Assembly (NCBI RefSeq): GCF_011604685.1
Contig: NZ_CP050063.1
Location: 952,501 to 1,016,500, forward strand
DNA length: 64,000 bases
Reading direction: 5' to 3'
Source: Spirosoma aureum
GTDB lineage: Bacteria; Bacteroidota; Bacteroidia; Cytophagales; Spirosomataceae
Shown: piece by piece, positions 34,775 to 43,626 of the stretch
How positions within the stretch are numbered: position 1 is the stretch's first letter
Layout: the number at the start of each line of letters is the position of its first letter
Position numbers and translations under genes: made by a program
Notes under the pieces: model-generated
The model's database searches: none
Seen by the model: the letters and a program-made list of their open reading frames with translations, nothing else
Told to the model about the DNA's origin: nothing

Positions 34775-34877
34775 GATCTGGTATGACACAAAAGAAGCCG
34801 AAATAGTCATTGAAATCACAGCGCTTTTATGCTGCAATCGCGAATATCTCGGCTTCCTGTGGGTTTGCCAAATTAAA

Positions 34878-37085
34878 TTATTTCTGTGTCAGTCCCTGTG
34901 CATCGGGGCCAACGTACCGCTCGAAGAACTCATAAATTCTTAACATTCGGTCAATACGCTGACGAACATTACCCGACCGACTCAGTTCATGGGTGGCACC
35001 CGGCATTCGGACGTATTCGACCGGGCGGCCCAGAATTTTTAGACTCTTGTACATCATTTCACTCTGAATTGGCCCCGTGCGAAGGTCATTTTCACCGTGT
35101 TTGATCAGGAGGGGCGTTTTGATATTCTGTACGAAGGTGTACGGCGAATTGGCATCCAGTACTTTGGCATCGGGGGTCCAGGGAAAGGCAAAATAATTCG
35201 GGATCAGGCGCCAGGCATTTCCTTCGCCAAGGAATGTGGTAAGGTCATAAACACCCCGCTGGGCAAACGCTGCCTTGAACCGGTTGTCGTGCCCAACGAT
35301 CCAGGCTGTCAGGTAACCCGCATACGACCCACCCGTAATAACCTGCCGGCTCGTATCGACCCAGGCTTCTTTAGCGGCATCGGTGGCAGCTGCCAGCACA
35401 TCTTCGGCAGGGCCAGTGCCCCAATCTTTAATATTAGCCCGCTGGAAATTCAGGCCGTAACCACCTGATCCGCGCGGGTTTGCATAGACGACACCATAGC
35501 CCTGCGAACACATGTACTGAAATTCATGCCACATCGAAGCCTCACCGGGTCCCCACATGGCTGTTGGCCCACCGTGCATGTTTAGCAGAAGCGGATATTT
35601 TTTGCCAGTCTCAGCAAATGCAGGCTTCATGATCCAATAATCGACCGTTTGGCCAAGCGAGTTTTTATAGGTACGCTTTTCGGGCAAGCTAAGCTGCCTC
35701 TGAACAACCCAGTCATTATGATTGCTCAGTTTGGTTTGTGCCTTGGCTTCTGCGTTGGTAAGGTATAATTCCGATGGGTTTACGACTTCGGTTTTTGCAA
35801 AAACAACCTGATCACCGACCACGTCGAAAGCCGTTACGCCACTGTCAAACGTTGTCAGCTGGGTAACCTGTCGCGTCGCCGGATCAAGCCGATAGAGAGG
35901 AGCGCCACCGTTTGCCGATGCCGTGAAATAGATGGCATAGCCGGGTGCCGCTTTTTTGCCTTTGCCCGAAACAGGCAGTGTTGTCCAGGTCAGGTTTCCA
36001 GCAGCCCGGTCGAAGGTAACAAGCTGACTGTTCGATACCATTGCCCCTGACAGGGATGCCAGGCCAATTTGTGCGAAATTGACCCCTTCCGACGGACTGA
36101 CCAGAAAGGCTAATTGCTTGCCATCAGGTGAGATTTCGGGAGAACCGTAGCTTTTACCTGCTTCGGCCAGAACGATCGTTCGGGTGCCAGCGCCATTGGC
36201 AGGAATAAACACGATCGCATTATCCTGCTCGCGGTCGGGATGTTTTAGCGAATCGCGATCAGTTACAGCCAATAAACCCTGGCCGTTGGGCAACCAGCTA
36301 CCTGCCTGAAACGAATAGAAACCTCGCGTCAGGGGTTTGGGTATTGCTCCTTCGGCTACATCGATCACGTATAGATGGGTGAACGAGATCTCCGGCTCGG
36401 TGGTCGATTCGCCCTGAAAATTAAGTCGGGTGATAACTTTTGCTTTTTTATCGTCAACGTCTTTGTTCAGGTATGCCCGGATTTCGGCCAGCGATCCATC
36501 AGGGTTCGCTTTAATCTTTTTGTCTATTTTGATGAAGTTGTTATTGGCAAAGCCTGGTTTTTCGAGCGACCAGGCTGGGCCGTTTTTGCCTGGATTCAAT
36601 AACGAATCGGCCAGCATCTGCGTTGTCGTTACGCCACTTGAAAATGCAATCCGCTTGCCATCAGGCGACCAGATTGGATTCGATGCTCCATACGTACTAT
36701 TGGTTAGCTGCCAGGCTTCACCGCCGTTCAGTGACATGATGAAAATCTGACCTTTCCCCTTCACGGTGCGTACAAAGGCAATGCGCTGACCATCGGGCGA
36801 CCAGGTAGGCTGGCGTGCCGATTCACTTCCCCGAGTCAGTGCTTTGGGATCTCCGGCTTTTAGCCCAGTCTGGTAAATATGCGTTTTATACTCATACTCT
36901 TCCTTCTGATCGGTGTTTGGCTCAATGGTTGTCAGTGTATAAATAGCTTGTTGGCCATCTGGGGACAATTCGATGCCACCCACCTGTTTAATTCGCGTCA
37001 GGTCAGTAACAATGACTTTAGATTTGGTCTGAGCATGCACAACCTGTGCCGTCAGAAAAAGAAAGAGGAAAGTTTGTTTTAGCAT
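34878..37085 (-). CDS. Prolyl oligopeptidase family (S9) dipeptidyl/acylaminoacyl peptidase
   Basis: Secreted serine peptidase of 735 residues with signal peptide MLKQTFLFLFLTAQVVHAQ. The first two thirds form a beta-propeller of repeated WSPDGQRIAF / SPDGKQLAF units. The catalytic alpha/beta hydrolase follows: LLNMHGGPTAMWG (oxyanion region), the nucleophile Ser in TGGSYAGYLTAW, an Asp in KHGENDLRTGP and the His in PGATHELSR. This is the arrangement of S9C peptidases. Likely periplasmic peptide degradation. Confidence 0.92.
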   Translation of the reverse strand: MLKQTFLFLFLTAQVVHAQTKSKVIVTDLTRIKQVGGIELSPDGQQAIYTLTTIEPNTDQKEEYEYKTHIYQTGLKAGDPKALTRGSESARQPTWSPDGQRIAFVRTVKGKGQIFIMSLNGGEAWQLTNSTYGASNPIWSPDGKRIAFSSGVTTTQMLADSLLNPGKNGPAWSLEKPGFANNNFIKIDKKIKANPDGSLAEIRAYLNKDVDDKKAKVITRLNFQGESTTEPEISFTHLYVIDVAEGAIPKPLTRGFYSFQAGSWLPNGQGLLAVTDRDSLKHPDREQDNAIVFIPANGAGTRTIVLAEAGKSYGSPEISPDGKQLAFLVSPSEGVNFAQIGLASLSGAMVSNSQLVTFDRAAGNLTWTTLPVSGKGKKAAPGYAIYFTASANGGAPLYRLDPATRQVTQLTTFDSGVTAFDVVGDQVVFAKTEVVNPSELYLTNAEAKAQTKLSNHNDWVVQRQLSLPEKRTYKNSLGQTVDYWIMKPAFAETGKKYPLLLNMHGGPTAMWGPGEASMWHEFQYMCSQGYGVVYANPRGSGGYGLNFQRANIKDWGTGPAEDVLAAATDAAKEAWVDTSRQVITGGSYAGYLTAWIVGHDNRFKAAFAQRGVYDLTTFLGEGNAWRLIPNYFAFPWTPDAKVLDANSPYTFVQNIKTPLLIKHGENDLRTGPIQSEMMYKSLKILGRPVEYVRMPGATHELSRSGNVRQRIDRMLRIYEFFERYVGPDAQGLTQK

Positions 37086-37118
37086 AGCTGATTCAGGTAT
37101 AATTGGCGAAAATACAAA

Positions 37119-37153
37119 AAAGGGGGTATAGAATGCTCATCTATACCCCCTTT
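37119..37153 (-). terminator. Intrinsic terminator after the DinB gene
   Basis: A perfect 14-bp stem (37119-37132 with 37140-37153), with a 7-nt loop, followed on the minus strand by a T-run. It lies 19 nt after the stop of the DinB gene and before the S9 peptidase gene, both on the minus strand, and so separates the two. Confidence 0.85.
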
Positions 37154-37171
37154 CTGCGAATAGCCTGCTGG

Positions 37172-37693
37172 TTAATCAAGTAGGGGCAGATAGCGCTCCC
37201 GGATAATGGTAGCGTGGTGAAGGGCGTGGCCTACCACAACGTAACCCAGTGCCAGGGCAGAAATAGTTTGATTGAAGCAGGTGCCATCACGCATTAGCAT
37301 CTCCTCATCAAAGCTTTTGAACAGACAGATACTTGCCTTTCTGAGAATAGCGTACTCGTCGTATAGATCAATAAGTGACCGTCGGGTAGCATTAGCGTTT
37401 TGCCCGAACAACTCCTCGTCATATCCTGGTAAGGCTGTCTTGTCGTTACGGGCAAAGCGCATAGCCCGGTAGGTCATAATTCGCTCATTGTCAATAACAT
37501 GCTGCAGGATATCTTTAACGGTCCATTTCCCTGGTGCATAACGAAGGTCGCCCAGGGCTTCCAGGGTTTCAATCGGAATCAGGCTGGCAAAAGTAGCGGT
37601 TTGAGTCAGAGCCTCGATGATGTCGATATTCTCGGCCAGATTAATGTATCGGTCGAAAAACTTTGGCATCACCTGAATGTCGGATTTGGTCAT
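37172..37693 (-). CDS. DinB family protein
   Basis: A 173-residue four-helix bundle protein of the DinB_2/YfiT type. The three-histidine metal site is visible as the HVIDNER segment after WTVKDILQ and the late GHALHHATII pair. Related proteins include metal-dependent hydrolases and thiol transferases. It ends in a clear terminator, indicating an independent transcript. The other DinB-like protein of the window (17314) is clearly different in sequence. Confidence 0.83.
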   Translation of the reverse strand: MTKSDIQVMPKFFDRYINLAENIDIIEALTQTATFASLIPIETLEALGDLRYAPGKWTVKDILQHVIDNERIMTYRAMRFARNDKTALPGYDEELFGQNANATRRSLIDLYDEYAILRKASICLFKSFDEEMLMRDGTCFNQTISALALGYVVVGHALHHATIIRERYLPLLD

Positions 37694-38060
37694 GGTGGTG
37701 ATCGATTAACTTCCTGAACGTTCTAAAACTTTCGACAAGTTAGCAATTTTTGAAGGTGGGTTAGCTTTTAGCAATCAGCGGTACTATGACAATAAACTGA
37801 CCATCTGTTTCCTGAATGGATGTAGCCGGTTGGCAGGAATGGCAGCTAAGCTGATTAGTAGTAGGCGTTACTTACGTTTGAGATTTTTGCCCTATAGTGA
37901 AAAATAATGACTTGGTTAAGCTGCCAGATTGTTACAATCCATGTAAAAATAAAGATTGTAAAGCCAATTTTGACTCCTCCAGTAGCCCTAAGTTTATCAA
38001 TATGTATTTTGGCGTTAATCAGATATTGAACTTAATAGCTGAACAGTCAAGTGAGTTATT
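37694..38060. other. Intergenic region of about 370 bp, left border of the AT-rich islet
   Basis: No supported gene, RNA or repeat. Base composition shifts to AT-rich within this stretch. A 55-codon plus-strand frame from GTG 37897 to 38064 encodes a short peptide with a CYNPCKNKDC cluster and runs into the 3' end of the zinc-ribbon pseudogene; it is too weakly supported to call. Confidence 0.4.
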
Positions 38061-38432
38061 TTAAGATAACCACATTTGTTCCTCTTGCTTTATAAGTAAG
38101 AACTCATCATTTTTAAGAAGTTGATAGCCATACTCATAGCAAAATATAAATAGCTCTCCATTTTTTGCGCTGAAGTTGAAAGTATGGTAATTAAAATTGA
38201 ATCCAGCCGTTTCAAGTTTTTGTCTACTTACTCTAAATTATCCATTAATTTGAGAGTTTATATAGGCTAATTTGGAGCGATTGTTTTTCAAAATATTATT
38301 AATCTTTTTAAGCACAACATTATTCGTACACTTTACACGATTGTTGAAGCTCTTTCGGCAACTATCATTACGAAATTTTTTGTCCGACCTGCCCTTCGCC
38401 AAATGGCCACAATTTAAACATAAACGCTCCAA
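38061..38432 (-). pseudogene. Decayed Bacteroidota zinc-ribbon protein gene
   Basis: The minus strand encodes the start of a small family well represented in Bacteroidota (LCLNCGHLAKGRSDKKF ... NNILKNNR), followed by an in-frame TAA (38240-38238) and then, in the same frame, the rest of the family: VSRQKLETAGFNFNYHTF, FIFCYEYGYQLL and a stop at 38061. Two lesions are visible: the premature stop, and Arg in place of the third zinc-ligand Cys (KKFRNDSCR). A TTG at 38432 matches the usual family start (xERLCLNC); an upstream ATG at 38510 only adds unrelated residues. Confidence 0.75.
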
Positions 38433-38654
38433 AATTGATAGTTTTAATGCGTTGTTATGAGTTATATAACTAAAAATAATAAATAAATTTTCGGCTCCTG
38501 GAATTTGCACGAACTTAAATATTATACGTGTATAAGCGCTTATTACTGGTTAGTTATTTTTGAGTTCTTAACTTTATATCTCATTGTTAAACACGGCGCT
38601 CTAGTTAATTGCTCCGGTAGTTGACAAGTCGGGAAATAGTAAATTCAAAAAAAC

Positions 38655-40061
38655 ATGAAAACCGTAACACTTTACGCATTACTGCTTTTTTATTCACCGT
38701 TATTATGGGCACAGAAGACCGTTTCGATAAAATCCGAAAGTGGGCATACAACATCAAATGACCATAAAGCAAAACTTAATATTTTGCATATTCATGCTGA
38801 CGATTTTAAAGCTGATGCCATCCATTTATTGGGTAATAAAGATGTACATACGCCTAATTTAGATAAGCTAGTAGAAAAAGGATTTCATTTTTCTAGAGCA
38901 TATACCATGGGCTCAATGATTGGCGCTGTTTGTCTTCCGAGCAGAACCATGTTATTGACAGGTCGTTCCTGGTTAAGGATACCTGGACAAAAAGCCGCTG
39001 CGGGAAATGCCAGTGACTCCAACACTTTTCTACCGAAGGTTATGGAGCATGCGGGCTATCAAACCTGGCATTACGGTAAAGGAGGGAATGAATTTATAGA
39101 AGGTGTAAAAGCCTTTCAAACAAACATAATTGATGACGCAAGGGGGCAGCAAAGGGTTGAGAGCAGTAAAAATTTAGCCGATAAAACCATTGAATTTCTT
39201 AAAACACGTTCGAATAACCAAGAAAGCAGTCCATTTTATATCTATTTGGCTCCACCAGTTCCTCATGATCCAAGAATTGCTGAAGCCAAGTTCCACGAAA
39301 TGTATCAGGCAGATACCATTAAACTTTCCCCTTCATTTAAGCCATTACATCCTTTCAATAATGGTGATATGAAAGTTAGAGATGAAACACTTGCCCCTTG
39401 GCCAAGAACAGAACAGGACACCAAAAAACAATTGGCTGACTATTATGCGTGTATTACGGGGCTTGATTACCATATAGGCCGAATCTTTGATGCGCTAAAG
39501 GAATCGAATCAGTGGGAGAATACTATTATCATCTTTAGTGGGGATAATGGTCTATCGATGGGTGATCATGGTTTATTTGGAAAGCAGAATTTGTATGAAT
39601 TTGGAGGAATGCACGTTCCGCTACTATTTTTTGGCCCTGGAATTCCAAAAGGCAGATCAGATGCATTGGTTTATCTAATGGATGTCTTTCCTACGATAGC
39701 CGGAGTTGGTAATGCTCCGTTACCGGATAAAGTGGAAGGTAAGTCGCTGATGCCAATCATCACTGGAAAGGGCCAGAAAGTTCGAGAGTTGATGTATACC
39801 GGATATAAAAACTGTATGAGATCCATCCGAAATGAAAATTGGAAATTAATCCGATACCCTTTAATCAACCATACCCAATTATTTAATATAAAAGAGGATC
39901 CTTATGAATTAAATGACCTATCTGACCAGTCGCGCAAAAAAGGCTTAATTGACAAGATGATGAAATTATTAACGCAGGAAATGGCCGCATATGCTGATGA
40001 TGCACCATTAGTAGTGGACAAACCCCTAAAAAAAGATTGGAATTCGACTACTGATAAGTAA
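38655..40061 (+). CDS. Secreted sulfatase (arylsulfatase family S1)
   Basis: Hydrolyses sulfate esters, probably on polysaccharides. The 468-residue protein has a signal peptide (MKTVTLYALLLFYSPLLWAQ), a metal-binding HADDFKAD segment and the sulfatase signature AVCLPSRTMLLTGR, in which Cys 93 (CxPSR) would be converted to formylglycine; later FSGDNGLSMGDHGLFGKQ supplies metal ligands. No maturase lies nearby. Codon use is clearly richer in A/T than in flanking genes, suggesting horizontal acquisition. It is alone, without SusC/SusD partners. Confidence 0.93.
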   Translation: MKTVTLYALLLFYSPLLWAQKTVSIKSESGHTTSNDHKAKLNILHIHADDFKADAIHLLGNKDVHTPNLDKLVEKGFHFSRAYTMGSMIGAVCLPSRTMLLTGRSWLRIPGQKAAAGNASDSNTFLPKVMEHAGYQTWHYGKGGNEFIEGVKAFQTNIIDDARGQQRVESSKNLADKTIEFLKTRSNNQESSPFYIYLAPPVPHDPRIAEAKFHEMYQADTIKLSPSFKPLHPFNNGDMKVRDETLAPWPRTEQDTKKQLADYYACITGLDYHIGRIFDALKESNQWENTIIIFSGDNGLSMGDHGLFGKQNLYEFGGMHVPLLFFGPGIPKGRSDALVYLMDVFPTIAGVGNAPLPDKVEGKSLMPIITGKGQKVRELMYTGYKNCMRSIRNENWKLIRYPLINHTQLFNIKEDPYELNDLSDQSRKKGLIDKMMKLLTQEMAAYADDAPLVVDKPLKKDWNSTTDK

Positions 40062-41110
40062 TGAATTTGACTATTTGATAGCCACCATGAAAGGACTGTT
40101 TGGTTTTATTCATATTTCTTTTCGCTTACTGGATTTTGGAGCTAAGTAAATTAGAAAGAGTACAAAATTCAGTATCGAGAAGAGATTGCAAACTGGGAGC
40201 TATGAAGCTAAAGACGACACTAAATGCTTCACAACAAATAGTGCCGTAAGTGAGATTGTACTTTAAGAAATTGAAGTGTCGATATACTTCAAACCAATCC
40301 ATCCCAATTGATAATTAAATGAATTTATCGATTGGGATGGCTTTTTTATCTTTTTTTATAACCTGGTAGCTATAGTTTCATATACGTATATACTGGATTA
40401 AATTATTCCCCATCGCCTGCATTAAAGTCTTTTCCTAAGGTATATTTTTAGTAAAAAATTGTTAATCTCTAGAGATAAATCTAATTTAATAATGCCGAAA
40501 TTAAGGCTTCCTTTCCCGGCTTTTAGCTCTACTAAGTGCTATTTAGTTGAGGAAACAATATTCGCGTTATTAAGGGGGATGGAAAAGGTATAATTATGCC
40601 GTGCGAAAAGATAAAATCTCTTATCACACTGAAACGCTAAACTATTTACAGGTTTGCCTATAGGTTAGTTGCCTGAAAAATTGGACTTGCCATTGATGAA
40701 ATTCTCAAATTTAAAGAGCAGTGGTCTTACCAAGACAAGCTCTGTGAGAGGTTGTTGGAGAAAACCGTTACTGACGATGGTCAGTATCATCAGCAACGGT
40801 GATACCGGCAATGCGGAGCCAGCCGCCATTCAGGGTATACATGCGGAAAGGCCTTTAAGCGTCAGGTTCAGAAATACGGTCGCGTAGATACGATCAGCGT
40901 ATGTATGCCGTAGCTTCTAGAGGCCGAAAGAACAGATTAAAGCTGACGCATTGGCCGTTTGGGGCTATTTTTCTTCGGTGAATTCAGGGGGTGGAAATTA
41001 CGGGAAACGTATCGAAACCTGTTTACAAGCCGCTGATAGACTTGTTTGGATCGTGTACGTTTCAATCCGGCCGTAACCAAATTTTTTCGTAGTTTTGGTT
41101 GTTATATAAA
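40062..41110. other. About 1 kb without a supported gene
   Basis: Apart from a terminator at 40299-40350 nothing is convincing. Short frames exist, for example a 37-codon stretch at about 40680-40797 (IDEILKFKEQWSYQDKLCER) and one at about 40930-41060 (FSSVNSGGGNYGKRIE), which have protein-like composition but no start and no length; they may be remnants of coding sequence. The left half is AT-rich; composition returns to normal at about 40.7 kb. Confidence 0.4.
40299..40350 (+). terminator. Strong intrinsic terminator downstream of the sulfatase gene
   Basis: A 16-bp stem (40299-40314 with 40325-40340, one wobble), a 10-nt loop and then CTTTTTTATCTTTTTTT. It lies about 240 nt past the sulfatase stop, so a long 3' region or a lost small gene precedes it. 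Confidence 0.85.
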
Positions 41111-41181
41111 GACGCCGGATGCTGGACATCATACACTGGACTTTCGTCAAATCCAGCATCCAGCGCCTGATGTCCAACGTC
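41111..41181. repeat. Nested inverted word-repeats just upstream of pcrA
   Basis: GGATGCTGGA (41117-41126) pairs with 41152-41161, TGGACATCA (41123-41131) with 41168-41176, and GACG (41111-41114) with CGTC (41178-41181). The first two pairings overlap and exclude each other. The structure ends 5 nt before the pcrA ATG, so alternative folds could expose or hide the start. Confidence 0.55.
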
Positions 41182-41186
41182 TTTGT

Positions 41187-43481
41187 ATGGTTGATTACAT
41201 TTCTGGATTGAATGACCCCCAGCGGGAAGCCGTGATGCACGGAGATGGACCGCTGATGATTATAGCTGGTGCCGGTTCGGGTAAAACACGCGTTCTGACG
41301 TATCGTATTGCCCATCTGATCGAAAATGGTGTAGATCCTTTCCGGATCCTGTCACTGACGTTTACCAATAAAGCCGCCGGTGAGATGCGTCATCGGATCG
41401 AAAAGGTTGTTGGCACAGAAGCACGTAACATCTGGATGGGTACATTCCACTCCGTATTTGCCAAAATTCTGCGTATCGAAGCAAAAGCCATCGGCTATAC
41501 CAGCAATTTTTCCATCTATGACACCGACGACTCTAAGTCGCTGTTGCGTAGTATTATTAAGGAAATGGCGCTCGATGACAAGGTTTACCGTGTCAATAGC
41601 GTTTTTGGGCGGATTTCGGGCGCTAAAAACCGGCTCATTGGCCCCGACGATTACATTAACAATGCCGTGATTCAGGCAGACGATGAGGGGGCCCGGATGC
41701 CTCACATTGGTCGCATTTACAAACAGTATGCAATTCGTTGCTTTGCGGCCAACGCCATGGATTTCGACGATCTGCTGTTCAATACCAATGTGCTCTTCCG
41801 TGACCATTTAGACATTCTGAACAAATACCAGCATAAGTTTCAGCATGTGATGGTCGATGAGTTTCAGGATACCAACGTTTCGCAATACCTGATCACACGC
41901 AAACTGGCGGCTGTTCATCAGAATATCTGTATCGTCGGTGACGATGCCCAGAGTATTTATGCGTTCCGGGGGGCTAACATCGAAAATATCCTCAACTTTC
42001 AGCGCGATTACGGTAAGGAAAACGTCAAAATTGTCAAGCTCGAGCAGAACTATCGTTCCACCAAAACCATTGTGCAGGCGGCAAACTCCATCATTTCCCG
42101 CAATAAGAACCAACTTGAGAAGCACGTTTTCACCGATAATGAAGAGGGTTCACTGATCGAGATTATCAAAGCATCGTCGGACAATGAAGAAGGGCGACTG
42201 GTGGCTTCGTCAATTTTTGAGGCCAAGATGAACGGATCACTCACAAACAACGATTTTGCGATTCTTTATCGGACTAATGCGCAGTCGCGGGCGTTTGAAG
42301 AAGCACTTCGGAAGGTAAGTATCAAGTACCGCATTATTGGTGGGCTTTCGTTCTATCAGCGCAAGGAAATCAAGGATCTGATTGGCTACCTTCGGTTTAC
42401 GGTCAATCAGCAGGACGAAGAAGCCTTCAAGCGAATCATTAACCTGCCCAAGCGCGGTATCGGCGATACTACCGTTGCCAAAATCAGTGTCATAGCCGCC
42501 GAAAAAGAGGATTCGATTTGGGAAATTGTTGCCGACATTGGTAAGCACATTGCTGGACGGTCGACTTTCGCTATCGAAAGCTTTGCTACCCTGATTAAGA
42601 GCTTTAAACTACTTCTCGACCAGAAAGATGCGTTTGAAGTTGCTTCGCACATTGCCAAAACTTCGGGTTTGCTGAAGGAATTATACGATGATAAGACCGT
42701 TGAGGGTCTGGCTCGTTACGAAAACGTTCAGGAATTACTGAACGCCATTAAGGAATTTGTCGATAATCCAGATAACGAAGACAAAAGCCTCAGCGCATTT
42801 CTGCAATCGGTCTCGCTATTGACAACTGCCGACGAAAAAGAAGACGATGGCGACAATGACAAGGTAACCCTGATGACCATTCACGCGGCTAAAGGGCTCG
42901 AATTCAAAAATGTTCACATAGTTGGTCTGGAAGAGGATCTGTTCCCAAGTCAGATGATGCTCGAAAGTCGCAATGATCTGGAGGAAGAACGGCGTCTGTT
43001 TTATGTGGCCGTTACTCGTGCCGAAAAAAGACTGACCATGTCTTATGCCGAAACCCGCTATCATTACGGTCGGCTGAAGATGTGCGAACCGAGCCGGTTT
43101 CTGCTGGAAATGGACCAACAGTATCTGAAAGTGTCAAAGCAACGTTCAGCCCCCAGTCGGCTGGACTTCGATCGTCCGGAGCGGGATAAGAGCGAAAGCA
43201 CATCGACTGGTTCGATGAGTTTTGTGCGGTCGCTGGCGCAGAAAACCGCTCGGTCTCAAACTCCTCAATCGGCTGCCTCGCACACGCCTTCGCCCGATTT
43301 TGCGCCTACCAGCACGGCCGATCTTGCGGCTGGGCAACGTGTTGAGCACGCTAAATTTGGGTTTGGAATGGTGAAAAATGTAGATGTTAATGGTACCGAA
43401 CGTAAAGCGACCATCCAGTTTGAGACCGCCGGAGAGAAAGTGCTGTTGCTGAGTTTTGCGAAGCTGCGGGTGGTGGGTTAG
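41187..43481 (+). CDS. pcrA: ATP-dependent DNA helicase PcrA/UvrD
   Basis: SF1A 3'-5' helicase for repair and replication fork maintenance. From ATG 41187 (MVDYISGLNDPQREAV) it has 764 residues. Motifs in order: Q motif LNDPQREAV, Walker A GAGSGKTRVL, FTNKAAGEMRHR, Walker B VDEFQDTN, GDDAQSIYAFRGA, QNYRST, TIHAAKGLEFKNVHIVG, and VAVTRAEKRL. The C-terminus carries the Tudor-like domain of PcrA (GQRVEHAKFGFGMVKNVD), which binds RNA polymerase in other bacteria. A longer open frame to 41046 passes through the repeat-rich leader and is rejected. Confidence 0.95.
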   Translation: MVDYISGLNDPQREAVMHGDGPLMIIAGAGSGKTRVLTYRIAHLIENGVDPFRILSLTFTNKAAGEMRHRIEKVVGTEARNIWMGTFHSVFAKILRIEAKAIGYTSNFSIYDTDDSKSLLRSIIKEMALDDKVYRVNSVFGRISGAKNRLIGPDDYINNAVIQADDEGARMPHIGRIYKQYAIRCFAANAMDFDDLLFNTNVLFRDHLDILNKYQHKFQHVMVDEFQDTNVSQYLITRKLAAVHQNICIVGDDAQSIYAFRGANIENILNFQRDYGKENVKIVKLEQNYRSTKTIVQAANSIISRNKNQLEKHVFTDNEEGSLIEIIKASSDNEEGRLVASSIFEAKMNGSLTNNDFAILYRTNAQSRAFEEALRKVSIKYRIIGGLSFYQRKEIKDLIGYLRFTVNQQDEEAFKRIINLPKRGIGDTTVAKISVIAAEKEDSIWEIVADIGKHIAGRSTFAIESFATLIKSFKLLLDQKDAFEVASHIAKTSGLLKELYDDKTVEGLARYENVQELLNAIKEFVDNPDNEDKSLSAFLQSVSLLTTADEKEDDGDNDKVTLMTIHAAKGLEFKNVHIVGLEEDLFPSQMMLESRNDLEEERRLFYVAVTRAEKRLTMSYAETRYHYGRLKMCEPSRFLLEMDQQYLKVSKQRSAPSRLDFDRPERDKSESTSTGSMSFVRSLAQKTARSQTPQSAASHTPSPDFAPTSTADLAAGQRVEHAKFGFGMVKNVDVNGTERKATIQFETAGEKVLLLSFAKLRVVG

Positions 43482-43626
43482 ACTAAAAGACACCTCAATT
43501 TGTATTATGGAATTAGTGGCTGTCAATTTAACCTATAATAGATACGGTCAGCGATTCAGTGTATACAAAACTCGTCTCATTCGTCGTTTTCACTACAGAT
43601 TATCCCACTATCCTTTGCTTTATAGT

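Noticed and set aside
37897..38064. 55-codon plus-strand frame with a CYNPCKNKDC cluster, GTG start
   Set aside because: Short, with a weak start, and it overlaps the 3' end of the zinc-ribbon pseudogene on the other strand. Not enough support for a gene.
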